A DNA stretch of 64,000 nt, from contig CM049315.1 in NCBI GenBank assembly GCA_026874595.1, forward strand, positions 71,591,416 through 71,655,415. Direction: 5' to 3'. Each line of letters begins with the position of its first letter. The first letter of the stretch is position 1. Made by a program: the position numbers and the translations under genes. Shown here in pieces: positions 21,281-31,320 of the stretch. This stretch comes from Sipunculus nudus. Its lineage: Eukaryota; Annelida; Sipuncula; Golfingiida; Sipunculidae. The notes beneath the pieces are model-generated. The model was not told where the DNA came from. It saw only the letters and a program-made list of their open reading frames with translations, and ran no database searches.

Positions 21281-21526
21281 AGAGGACCAAGGGCAATAAA
21301 GAAAATATTAGAGAAAATACGAGAGGAGCGACAGGTGTGTGAAAGGTGATTAGTACCGAGTAGTACAGCTGCGTGTGCTGAGACTGTATCTAACTTCCGG
21401 TCGGTATCGGTAAATACAGAGCCTGTTCTCACAGCAGAGGCTAGTGCACAGTGCACATACAGCAGTAGAAGTTACAGGAAAGGTGGTGTAGACAGAGAAT
21501 TAAATCATGTTACCCATACCAAATTG

Positions 21527-22453
21527 ATGCGTGACATTTTGGTATCAAAAGAATGCACAATAAACTGGCTTACGGAGCACGACATAATAGCGAAAAATCG
21601 CATATGCCCTGTTTGTAAGAACCAGATGCGTTTAGTATCAGTAGCCAGCACTGATTACAGTGGTCGTTATCATTGGCGATGTCAAAAGAAACGCCCGACT
21701 CCAAATAATATGAAACTCTCATTACGACATGGGACATGGTTTTTGTTATCGAAACTGACACTGGAGGAGGTGTTAGAAGTGACATATTTATGGTGTACAG
21801 GACAGTCACATAACCAAATCGTGTATGAGACAGGTGCGAGTCCCAATACTATTGTCGACTGGTCGTCATTTTGTAGAGAAGTGTGCGAGGAGACGCTCTT
21901 AAGAGAAAGTAGAAAAGGGGTGCAGATCGGTGGACCCAATGTGATAGTAGAAATAGATGAAAGTAAATTCGGAAAGGGCAAATACCACAGAGGACATCAC
22001 GTAAAAGGGGGGTGGGTCTTTGGAGGTAGGGAGCGAGATCACAAAGAGAAGATGTTTATGTTCGTAGTTCCCGACCGCAGCTCAGATACTTTGATACCTC
22101 TAATACAGAGGCACATCGCACGGGGATCAATAATACATTCAGACTGTTGGAAATCCTATGACAGACTGAAGGATTTAGGCTACATTCACCAGACGGTGAA
22201 TAACAGTGTGACATTTAAGAATCCAAAGACAGGATGTCACATTAATGCTATCGAGGGTACCTGGCAAAAGATGAAACACGGTCTGACAATGCCAAAAATG
22301 GGTGTTAAAGAGGAACACCTAACGGGCTACCTGAGTGTGTACATGTGGCGAGAGAGGAATATTGGATGGGATTTGTTCCTGAATTTCATGAGGGACGCGG
22401 CCAAGCTATACAGTGGGAACTGTGGTGTTGGCACTTGTAACTTTTGTGGTTGA
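21527..22453 (+). CDS. Merlin (IS1016/ISXO2-like) DDE transposase, intact
   Basis: An uninterrupted frame of 308 codons from the ATG at 21527. An N-terminal zinc-binding region (C-P-V-C, then H-W-R-C) is followed by a helix-turn-helix-like stretch (T-G-A-S-P-N-T-I-V-D-W) and the ISXO2-like core. Catalytic residues, numbered from the codon just before this ATG: Asp145 (E-I-D-E-S-K-F), Asp207 (H-S-D-C-W-K-S-Y) and Glu244 (N-A-I-E-G-T-W), with 36 residues between the last two, the DD36E spacing of Merlin. The enzyme cuts and pastes its own element, normally with 8-9 bp target duplications. Terminal inverted repeats were not found by eye. The same frame is open but Met-less back to a TGA at 21347-21349, so an upstream exon cannot be excluded. 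Confidence 0.92.
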   Translation: MRDILVSKECTINWLTEHDIIAKNRICPVCKNQMRLVSVASTDYSGRYHWRCQKKRPTPNNMKLSLRHGTWFLLSKLTLEEVLEVTYLWCTGQSHNQIVYETGASPNTIVDWSSFCREVCEETLLRESRKGVQIGGPNVIVEIDESKFGKGKYHRGHHVKGGWVFGGRERDHKEKMFMFVVPDRSSDTLIPLIQRHIARGSIIHSDCWKSYDRLKDLGYIHQTVNNSVTFKNPKTGCHINAIEGTWQKMKHGLTMPKMGVKEEHLTGYLSVYMWRERNIGWDLFLNFMRDAAKLYSGNCGVGTCNFCG

Positions 22454-23358
22454 CTGATTTTTGGAACCGTGGATGAGTTGTACATAGCATTGGTTTTGTA
22501 ACAGTTAAGGTATGTAAGTGTTATCAAAATATTATTTACAGTGCTGATACCGGTTGTAATTAAGAAAAATGAGAAAATATAACTTTGACATGAAATAATA
22601 GACAGATTAGACAGGAATTTAGTGCTAGACACTTAATTATGATTGTTATTGAAACGCATGACGTGTCGGTATGACAGGAGCATTTAATGTAATGATCTGT
22701 TGAAATGCATGTAAAGGGGATTTCCAGAATTGCGCAACGTACTGCTTGCCTGTGTTATACGTGGGCAGGTTAACAACGGAAAGCGGGAGCATAGTTCGTG
22801 CGGAGTAGCAAAAGGGGATTTCCAAAAGGTCATTGTTTGCGGTGATTGGTGAAAAGAGAGTCATGAAGTGCATTTACGTAGGTGGACTTGAGTACAGAGA
22901 AAAAATGAGAGGTTGTGTTAGGAAAGTGGTATGACAAGCGTAGCGTTTGGCTGGTGTTCCTGTGGGCAACCTGACCTAGATGGCGACTTCCAGATTTTAC
23001 TCGTTGGCATCGTGTTGGCTTATGTGGTTTGAAGTGAAAGTATAAATAAAGGGAATATTATAAATAATAGAAAACATAGAATATATGATTAATATAAACC
23101 TGATATTTATGGATATCTTTGTTGCAGATACTTTACCGTTAAGTTGAGAAGTTTGTGTTGAGCGAGATTATATTCAACATGGCGTCTGGCCTGTAGGTGT
23201 TTCAGTCAAGTGGATTTGATATGTACATATTTGCCTGGTGGTGGGAATACCTGAGTATAAGGTAAGAGCATACTTATATTCATAATCCTGATAGATAACT
23301 ATAGTTATGTATATGAATAGAACATGTTGGCATACATTTAGCTCCTGTTGTGGCGGAG
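22454..23358. other. Non-coding region downstream of the Merlin gene
   Basis: No gene seen. It should hold the 3' end of the Merlin element. Confidence 0.5.
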
Positions 23359-23373
23359 CCCGCGTTCTATAGT
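23359..23373 (-). repeat. ACTATAGAACGCGGG motif, right copy of an inverted pair
   Basis: Exact reverse complement of 74-88. See the left copy for context. Confidence 0.5.
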
Positions 23374-23654
23374 TTCCCCCTCGTCACAGCTGCCGACATA
23401 TCAAGTTTTGCTGCGTGTGACCGGACAATTTTTCTTCAAAACGATACGGATATTATTCCAGCATCGTCTGACGTTCGTCGCTAGATCCTGAGAGACAACC
23501 GTTGACCGTCGCCCACGGAAGCTGCCATCAACCAATCGCTACCACACAAGGTCAGTTATCACAAGACATCGCTGCCTCTTAGGCTGTTTCTTTTTCCGTT
23601 AAAGATCCAAAGCATATGATAGTACTGTTGGTCAGCGCTCTATAGCCGGTCATA

Positions 23655-24275
23655 ATGGCAGAACGAGTTCTCAAACTGGGAGACTCTCAGGTGAAAAGAT
23701 TGAATACAGCCGTCCGGCAAGGCACGCTTAACATGAGCGATAATTTGGGTCTCAGTTCATGTAGGGTTTCAATTTACGGGATAGGCGGCCTGACTGTTGA
23801 TAGACTATTACCACAAGTGAAGGACGTTTCAATAGAACAGCCCCACTTAGTTCTGTTGCACATTGGGGGCAATGACCTGACTGTCTCTACCCTTGGAAAC
23901 AAGGCTGGTAATCCTGAGGTTGTTGGTCACAGCTTGCTACAGCTTGTGCAGCTATTACACGACGAGTTAGGGGTCCCTGTTGTAAGAATTTTGGCACTAA
24001 CTCCCAGATTTCCACCGTATTGTGGCCGCCGATACCCACAGAATTACACGAGCAAAGTGAATATTTGCAACAGCTATGTAGAGGCTACATTAGACGCGGC
24101 TGATAGCAAGAGTAATGGCAAGAAATTTTCCCGCCTTTGGACTCATTCATTTAAGTGGACACAACGACTCTTTGAGGATGACGGGGTACATTTTAACAAG
24201 ATAGGATTAAAGAGACGGTACAAGAGCATAAGGGGTTGCATTATCATGGCTCTTCGTGACCTACCTAGTGACTGA
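23655..24275 (+). CDS. SGNH/GDSL-type hydrolase, probably of the tyrosine-recombinase retrotransposon
   Basis: An intact frame of 206 codons with an ATG in good context (A at -3, G at +4). SGNH blocks: L-G-D-S-Q (nucleophile Ser11), H-I-G-G-N-D (Asn73) and D-D-G-V-H-F-N (Asp176, His179). These enzymes hydrolyse esters or acyl groups. A stand-alone SGNH domain is known, as I recall, from Ngaro-type tyrosine-recombinase retrotransposons, and the remains of such an element begin 1.2 kb downstream on the same strand, so it is probably its accessory ORF. There is no signal peptide, so the product should be cytosolic. It is intact although the neighbouring gag-pol is broken, which is odd for one element and may point to a separate insertion or short evolutionary time. 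Confidence 0.8.
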   Translation: MAERVLKLGDSQVKRLNTAVRQGTLNMSDNLGLSSCRVSIYGIGGLTVDRLLPQVKDVSIEQPHLVLLHIGGNDLTVSTLGNKAGNPEVVGHSLLQLVQLLHDELGVPVVRILALTPRFPPYCGRRYPQNYTSKVNICNSYVEATLDAADSKSNGKKFSRLWTHSFKWTQRLFEDDGVHFNKIGLKRRYKSIRGCIIMALRDLPSD

Positions 24276-25018
24276 TTTGTTTTTTTCCACCCAATTAATG
24301 GCAGCCTGAAAATTTAATTAAAGAACTAGTTTAAATCAGGGTGCTGCATTTGGGATTTTGCAGGTATTAAATCATGGGTTGCTTATATCAGTTTAATCTG
24401 ACGATGCCTCAAAGACAATAGGATATTTGTGCATGTCGCAGGAATATGACAGCTTACTTCTTTTCGTTAGAAGTTTGACCAGAAGACTTAATTCAATTGA
24501 TCAGCAGCCTTCTGTTACTTTCCACTACATATAAAAAAACTTACAAGTTGATACAAGCAACCAGATTTGTCTTAATAAATTAGGTTGGTCAAGTAAGACA
24601 TTTGTGTCATTTGTTGGTCAAGTAAGTTGTCCATTGTGTTTTGCCTTACTGCTCTTTGCTTAAAACATGAATGCTTGACAGCATTAGTAGAGGTAAACAT
24701 GGTTTAAAAATCTCACATTCACATTATTCCGTTCTGTGAAGTCTGTTAGGAATGCACAGCGGCATACTCAATGTAGCATGCTTATAACTGCCATCCCTCA
24801 AATCCCCCGACAAAATTACTGGTTAAATATTTCTGATAAAAATTTGCCATTTTGGAGTTTTATAAGGGTTAAGAATAAACATAAAACATCCCATCCCCCA
24901 TGGGTCCTTTGAATACCTTCCTTATTGACAAAATTGTGTCTCACATAATTTTAAAATATTTTTATATTGAAGGTCCCATATATTATTATTATGTTATTCC
25001 TATCATAATATTAAAAAA

Positions 25019-25059
<41 letters not shown>

Positions 25060-25237
25060 CGGGTATGCTTAAAGATTTTCCATCATATATATTACTTCTT
25101 GATTAAGAAGAACAAAATAACTCCCCCCCCCCCCCCGATTATTTGAATAACTTTGTCAGTTACAAATCATTGTCCCACAGAATTTAATCATAAATAAATA
25201 ATATTTATACTTAGAAAGACAAGGGAAGCTCCCCTGG
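24276..25237. other. Non-coding spacer between SGNH gene and gag
   Basis: No gene seen. It holds a (TA)n tract at 25020-25057 and a C14 tract at 25123-25136. Confidence 0.5.
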
Positions 25238-25416
25238 CCAGCCGCGCTGGTATCCTGATTATTTTATTTATTTATTTCTCCAGCCGCGCTGGTACATGTT
25301 ATGGTTGCTTACACCTTGGTCAGCCGCGCTGACATACTAGACTTTCAAAGTTAGTCTTCATGCGAGCCGCGCTGGTGCTAGCCACTCATGGCTCCATATC
25401 ACACCAGCCGCGCTGG
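25238..25416 (+). repeat. Five phased CCAGCCGCGCTGG hairpin motifs
   Basis: AGCCGCGCTG starts at 25240, 25282, 25322, 25365 and 25406: intervals 42, 40, 43 and 41. The full motif CCAGC-CGC-GCTGG can fold as a 5-bp stem with a 3-base loop; copy 3 keeps pairing by a paired change (TCAGC...GCTGA). Spacer sequences between the motifs are unrelated, so this is not a plain tandem repeat. It ends 27 bp before the gag ATG, so it is the leader of the retrotransposon. Protein or RNA binding is inference. Confidence 0.9.
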
Positions 25417-25442
25417 TACCAGTATCCTCTTTAATTTTTCAG

Positions 25443-27080
25443 ATGCCGGGTAGGAAAAGGACCAGGCCACACAGGCTCATTGAGGAGTTGGCAACACCTA
25501 CTACGAAAAGGCCAAAACGAACACCAAGGGGACGCGCTGGATTTCAGGAGACCACACCCTCTCAAACTGTACAAGCAACCCTTGCTGAGCCAACAATTCA
25601 AGTGAACCAAGGGACATCCACATCACCAGCCCCATTTTCATAGGACCAGCAGACTACAGGTGGACAAGAGCCACTGCAGCCAAGTGCCACGCCATCGCAA
25701 GCATCAAACGTGCCAGCACTCTTGACACCAGCACAACTGCAGCAGACAGTCGCAGCCATGACTCCAGTTATGGCTTCCTTGATGCCAGGGGCGAACACGC
25801 AGCCACCTCTGCATCAGCACACGCCCACGCAAACACAGCAGAATTCATCCCAGCCTAGCACTGTTTCACAGAATCCGTTGACAGGTCCTGCCTTACAGCA
25901 AATAACAGGTGAGCAAACTTCTAACTCATCAATCCCAGCAATTAGTCTTGCCAGTAGCATTGCTTGGCCTGTCGGTACCACGCCACAACCAGCAACACCA
26001 CAGTCAGTTGTTTCAAACAGTGCTAGTGTGGCTGCACCCCCGTCTGCGCCCCTTGGCTTTGCCCTGGACATTAAAGTGAAGAAAAAGATATGGGACAATA
26101 AGTTTGTAGACTTGGGAGGAACTGATCCCCAAAAACACGCACAGGGTTTTGATTTACGGTTGGATCATACAGACGACCAGCCTGCTGGTCTTCGTGCTGT
26201 CCCCAGACACACAAAAACTATCAGGACAATTGACCAATGGATGACGCACTTTAACATCTATATGGCCATCTATTGTGATAGGCACCCAACAGAGGCCGTT
26301 AACCTGTGCAAATACATTAGCACCATCAGAGAACTGGCAGCTAAAGTTGCCGACTTCTTGACCTATGACAATTCATTCAGAACCTTGAGGGAGAATATGG
26401 GTTTCCCATGGCAATCAAAACATGCTGAATTCTATCTATACGCGCTGGCCAGTGCACTTCTTCCCCTGCCTAACACCAATGCTAAATTTAAAACTAACAG
26501 AGGTTCCCAGCCCTTTCGTACACAAAAAAGGGGACCTGCAACAGGTACAACAAAGGGGAGCAATGCCGCCAGGACAAGTGCAAGTACCTCCACAGATGTG
26601 AGTCATGTGAGGGCACCCACCCACGCGTTCGCTGCAGAAAAGGAACCGTGCAGCAACAGGCCAATATCCATACAAACAGGGCCAGGACAACTACTAGACC
26701 AACTGCCGACTCCACTTAATGCGGTCTATCTAGAACAGGCATTGGTAAGAGCTGGTTATCCTATCGCAGAAACTGCAAAACTAACACAAGGAATGTCCCA
26801 CGGTTTTTCGATCGGCTTCCAGGGTACCATGTGTAAAAGTAAGTGTAAGAACTTGCCCTCATGTAATTCCATGGATAGCGTAGTACAGCAAAAGTTGGAC
26901 AAAGAACTTTCGAAGGGGCGGATTTGTGGTCCGTTTCCCCAGCCACCCTTTCCAGACTTTCATTGTTCCCCTATTGGACTTGTGCCCATAAAAGAACCCA
27001 ATAAGTACAGGCTTATCCATCACTTGTCATATCCCCGGGGTGCATCTGTCAATAATGGAATTCCAGCGGAAGCCACATAG
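25443..27080 (+). pseudogene. Tyrosine-recombinase retrotransposon gag and N-terminal reverse transcriptase
   Basis: One frame runs from ATG 25443 to 27080 with a single in-frame TAG at 25641-25643. The start is basic (K-R-P-K-R). Gln/Thr/Pro/Ser-rich sequence follows, then a folded gag-like region (W-M-T-H-F-N-I-Y-M-A-I-Y, about 26230-26460). At 26537-26635 the coding signal is in another frame: a C-x8-C-x4-C-x3-H finger followed by C-x2-C-x3-H-x4-C. Two compensating shifts therefore flank it. From about 26700 the RT N-terminal part follows (S-P-I-G-L-V-P-I-K-E-P, Y-R-L-I-H-H-L-S-Y-P) as in DIRS/Ngaro-type elements. A TTTTTCAG directly before the ATG resembles a splice acceptor. The frame ends at TAG 27078-27080, inside RT. 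Confidence 0.85.
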
Positions 27081-27540
27081 GTGCAATATGCTTTAGTGCA
27101 GCAAGCCATAGACTGCATTCATTGGGTCCTAACGTGTACCTTGCTTAAGCTGACATTGAAACAGCTTTCAGAATCTTACCAGTTAGTCCATCACAGTACC
27201 ATTTACTAGGTTTTAATTTTAAGGACAGGTTTTATTATGATCGGTGCCTACCCATGGGCTGTGCCTCGGCATGCCAAATATTTGAGGAGTTTGGTTCAGC
27301 ATTAAAGTTCCTTGTTAAAAGCAAAGGTTTACCAGGACGAGTGTTTCACTACTTAGATGACTTCCTGTTTATTGGCCATAGTAAGGAAGGGCGTAGTAAG
27401 TTATTTGAAACTTTCATAGACATATGTACAAACATAGGAGTCCCATTGGTAGATGAGAAAACTATTCACCCATGTAAATCCTTAACTTTTTTGGAATTGC
27501 ACTAGACTGTGAACAATCAGTAGCAAGGTTGCCTATGGAG
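27081..27540 (+). pseudogene. Reverse transcriptase palm fragment
   Basis: RT similarity continues after the stop at 27078 in shifting frames; 27254-27505 is the longest clean piece. It holds M-G-C-A-S-A-C-Q-I-F-E and the catalytic box H-Y-L-D-D-F-L-F-I-G. A shift at a T-run near 27490 ends it. The fragment follows the gag-RT frame directly and precedes RNase H. Confidence 0.85.
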
Positions 27541-27831
27541 AAAGTAGTTAAGTGAAAAGAGCTCTTCAGGCAGAAGAACGCAAGAAAATGACACTAAATG
27601 AATTACAGTCACTTATAGGCTTACTTAGCTTTGCCTGTTCGGTAATTCTTCCTGGAAGGGCATTTTGAGGAGGTTGATTGACAAAACCAGGGGGCTTCGT
27701 TTACCGTCACATCACTGTCGGCTCAACAACCATGACCGGCAGGATCTCAGCATGTGGTTAGAATTTATTGACAATTATAATGGCAAAACCTTCTTTCGGG
27801 AGCAGGCTTGAAACACATCTCATTAATTGAC
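27541..27831. pseudogene. Degenerate RT to RNase H connection
   Basis: Only scattered residues of the RT thumb and connection can be read, in several frames. No other feature is seen. Confidence 0.4.
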
Positions 27832-28258
27832 ACTGTATACAGATGCAGCCAAAGGTCTTGGCTATGGAGACGTGTTTGGTATTTAATGGTTATATGGTAA
27901 ATTCCCTCAGGAATGGGCCAATTCCAATATCGTGACATTAGAGCTGATACCTGTTGTTATAGCCTTAGAGGCGTGGGGTCCATACCTGACAAACAAACGT
28001 ATTTTGTTTTTCATAGAAAACGAAGCCCTCGTACATATCTTAAATAAGCAGACCGCTAAAGAACCAGAAACCATGGCACTAGTTAGGAGATTTTTTCTGA
28101 TATCGCTCAAGTTTAACATCTTCATTAAAGCCAAACACATACCCGGAAAGCAAAACATTCTTGCTGACTCTTTATCTAGCTTGCAGGTCCAGAAATTCAG
28201 ACGGTTAGCACCTTCAGCAGCAAAATACCTCACTCAGGTAACCTGCCCAACAAAATAG
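27832..28258 (+). pseudogene. RNase H domain of the tyrosine-recombinase retrotransposon
   Basis: Starts with L-Y-T-D-A-A-K-G (first Asp present), then a stop and shift, then a clean frame 27932-28258: T-L-E-L-I-P (catalytic Glu), F-I-E-N-E-A-L-V, K-H-I-P-G-K-Q-N-I-L-A-D-S-L-S. In the third block the usual T-D-N is I-E-N, so the catalytic Asp is replaced by Glu. It would degrade RNA in RNA/DNA hybrids during reverse transcription; this copy is probably inactive. Confidence 0.85.
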
Positions 28259-28299
28259 CTGGCCTTATAGAGTAAGGCAGTCATCTGATAGCCAACAGC

Positions 28300-28743
28300 A
28301 TGGCACCTTCTACCAAGGCAGTTTACACAAGAGTTTGGTCACAGTTCAAGTCTTTCTGTGACACTATGGGCCAACCACATTGGTACAAGCTACCTGTTGA
28401 ACCTAGCGTCTTGATGATGTTTCTTACAGACAGGTTTTCAAATGGATATTCAGGCGCATCGCTAGCTACGTACTCTTCAGCAGTGTCGTATATACACAAA
28501 TTAAGCGATCTACCAGATCCAGGCTCCTCCTTAGCAGTTAGGAAGCTCATCACAGGGGCCCAGAAGCTGGCCCCTTCTGTGGATACTCGATGCCCAATCA
28601 CGAAACCACTGCTAGAAAAACTTATCAAAGCTACAGATAGCACAGTGCCATCACTAAATTACAAGAATCATATCAAGTTTTGTTGCCCACCATCCAACCC
28701 CTATCTTCAAACCAATGCTATGTTTATTCATGTGCTTATCTAG
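28300..28743 (+). pseudogene. Tyrosine recombinase, core-binding N-terminal part only
   Basis: A frame of 147 codons beginning M-A-P-S-T-K-A-V-Y-T-R-V-W-S-Q-F, followed by Y-S-G-A-S-L-A-T-Y-S-S-A-V-S-Y: the SAM-like DNA-binding half of retrotransposon tyrosine recombinases. It lies 41 bp after RNase H, the expected order. The catalytic half (R...H-x-x-R...Y) cannot be recognised downstream; a shift near 28660 and several stops follow. Integration by this copy is therefore not possible. Confidence 0.8.
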
Positions 28744-29978
28744 TGTGTTTCAGCTTGAAAGAGACAGCCTTGCTGGAAAGGATATTAACATAAAAGAGCA
28801 ACTTTCCAGAACGGGGAGAAAAGTTGCATGAAACTGTCAACAGAGCAAACGGATCATCACTTACACGAACATGAAATATTTCTTTTAAAAATAACTGAAG
28901 AATTGGATCTACAATTCTCATCTACACATAGAGTTGAAGCTTCAACAATGTTCACACTTATGCTTAAAATATTTGTAAAGTTATGATTTAGGAAGTTATT
29001 ACTTAAGAATCATACCTTGTAATGGAGTAATTTTATCCACCACCTTCGCATAGGTTTAGTCAGGCCTTGGGCATTCAGGTAAAATTAAGTGCAGTTAGCA
29101 CTAAATGTTTGTAATAACAATTAAAGATTTAATATTTGGCCACGGGATGGGCCAAAACCCAAGTTCCTGTCTTGTTATGCTATTTTGCAGCTTGCGAACG
29201 AGCAAGGTCGCTTGACTGATGACAGAATGCTAGTGAGTGTGCATGTAGTGGGTGTACAAAGCATAAATACATTTACAATTACATTTATGTTAGATCACTG
29301 TACAAGCAGAAAATTCCATGGTATACGCTAATTGTTAACATTCTGCCGAACTGCCGAGTCACTTCAGTGAAGCTGATTATGCATTTATCGTAATGTAAAA
29401 GTTTGAGACTTAGAGTAAATTGGTAGACGAATACCCAATGCCGAAAAAATACAAGGCCGGAGAGAGAAAACTGTTTAAACGCTTTCTATAGGCTAGTGTC
29501 GTGAGCCGTGGACTTGCTGTTCATGTTACACCTCACGTTCGGGCGCAAAAGGTAGTTCTTATGATTGAACATCGTACATGAAGATGAAAAGATTGGCTTT
29601 CGCCTTAAAAGAAAATAATGTTGAGATTTTATCATGTTTATCATGACACCCTGCCGTCAATTGACTGCAATAGGCATACTCTTAGAATTCATGGTTAAAG
29701 CTTACAGCTTGCTGCTAGTATGATATGCATAGGCCCTAATGACGTCGCATCAGAAACATGCGAACGAGCATAGAGAAATCGGTTTCAAATCAAATCTAGC
29801 AGTTGAACAAGAATGATCTGAATATGTTAGTAATTATTTTTTTAGTTACAGATGTATGATGAAATTATACGTGTATTATATTATCAAATTGGAAGACCAA
29901 ATTTCAGTGGAGGGAAGGTAATTGTTACAGTGTAAAATCACGCTGTAGTATAAGCGTTAGCAGTGATCGTTTACCCTT
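28744..29978. other. Non-coding, no gene seen
   Basis: Probably contains the decayed rest of the recombinase (to about 28950) and the 3' part of the retrotransposon. Split direct repeats, expected for this class, were not found by eye. Confidence 0.4.
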
Positions 29979-30320
29979 GGGGGGGGGGGGGGGGGGGTCG
30001 GGTACAGCACGGTTTTGCTAATGTGCTGTGCACTGTATGGGGTTTGCAGCTGAACCAAGTGCACTGGTTTACTGGTCAACTAAACATATAGTTCACAAAC
30101 AAAGGGATATAGTGCGTGTGTTAGTTTGGATATGGGGGGGGGGACTCCAGTCGCTTGCCCCAAACATACAGGCAGGTCAGACACAGCACGGGTTCGCTTA
30201 TGAGCTGTTTACTGTATGGGGTTGCAGTTAAACCAACTGCACTGGTGTACTGGTCAACTAAACATATAGTTAACAAACAAAGGGATATAGTGCGTGTGTT
30301 AGTTTGGATAATCGAGGTCC
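29979..30320 (+). repeat. About 180-bp tandem duplication next to long G tracts
   Basis: 30000-30135 and 30180-30314 are about 90% alike (ACAGCACGG, CTGTATGGGGTTTGCAG, GGTCAACTAAACATATAGTT, AGGGATATAGTGCGTGTG). A G19 tract (29979-29997) precedes copy 1 and a G10 tract (30134-30143) lies between the copies, so the unit probably included the G tract. No coding potential. Confidence 0.85.
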
Positions 30321-31320
30321 CTATAGTTTAAACGTCTTTTAGACAGTCTGGTTCATTTATATATAATTAGGTAGCCAGAACTGTAGACCACAATCGTGTT
30401 CTCCTAATAAGGATTACATGTGGTAACATTTAAGCAATTGCCGAAGAAAGCACAACACGATGAAATTATATCCACTTACTTAATAGCCTACTTTTAAACA
30501 TCTAGTAAATAGATCAGTTACGTTAAGGTTATTCATACCTAGAACGGTATGGCCAGCATGGCCATTCATCATCTTTCTATATATTATTCATACCTAAATT
30601 AGTTATATTTTCAGTTAGGCTGAGTCTGAATATAGAGAGCTATAGATAGATATGGGCTTAGCAATTCAGTCAACGTTAGTACCATCGGAGTATTTTGAAC
30701 TAAGGTCGTTATAATCAGATCTCTTCCGGACTGTCACCTTGAACAAATAGTTATTTTATGAATACAAGACTAGCTCTTCAGAACTCTTTCTCTTTGAAAT
30801 ATTGTGAGTTGTGACGGTGACTTATGCATGTGCAAGTGCTTCCCCAATGGCACATCGAGGTTTAACTGCAGTAAGATTTCAAGATGTATATGCACCAGGC
30901 ATCTATATTTGTGTATTGAAATGTGTAACTGCATTAAGATTTTATTGCATTAAGATATAACTGATTAAAGATACTTCGTTTTAAAAATTCTTCAAGATTG
31001 CATTGGTTAAACTTTAAACTGGTAAAGACTGTATACCTGCTCGGTCTCAACCGACAGTTGATGAGACGTACTTAGTTGTGAGTTACATTTAAAATATTAT
31101 CAATAAGTGTGAAGGTAAGAAGCCTTATCTTTCCTTAGTTGTCTGCAACTGCTAGTGCAGCAAGTCTACTCCAGATAAGACATTTGTGTACTTTGGTACT
31201 GTCAGCACTGTGGAGTCCATTTTGGTTTCTACAAACAAATCGCACCTAGTGTACGCTTCCTCCACTAGAGTCGCCACTGCCAGAATCACCTTGAGTTTTA
31301 TCTAGTTTCGGCCCTAGGTG
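30321..31320. other. Non-coding; possible 5' leader of the gypsy-derived array
   Basis: No gene recognised. This sequence borders the first array unit and is not repeated at later unit starts. The array begins inside gag-like sequence, so the end of this stretch may be the original gag start, leader or LTR of the retroelement. I found no LTR terminus. Confidence 0.3.

Noticed and set aside
20949-21456. Minus-strand frames of 115 and 172 codons rich in Arg/Pro/Thr
   Set aside because: They translate the 16-bp minisatellite in rotating phases and have no domain.
25238-25416. CRISPR array (short repeats with unique spacers of regular length)
   Set aside because: The repeat is only 10-13 bp, the genome is eukaryotic, there are no cas genes, and the motif sits in a retrotransposon leader.
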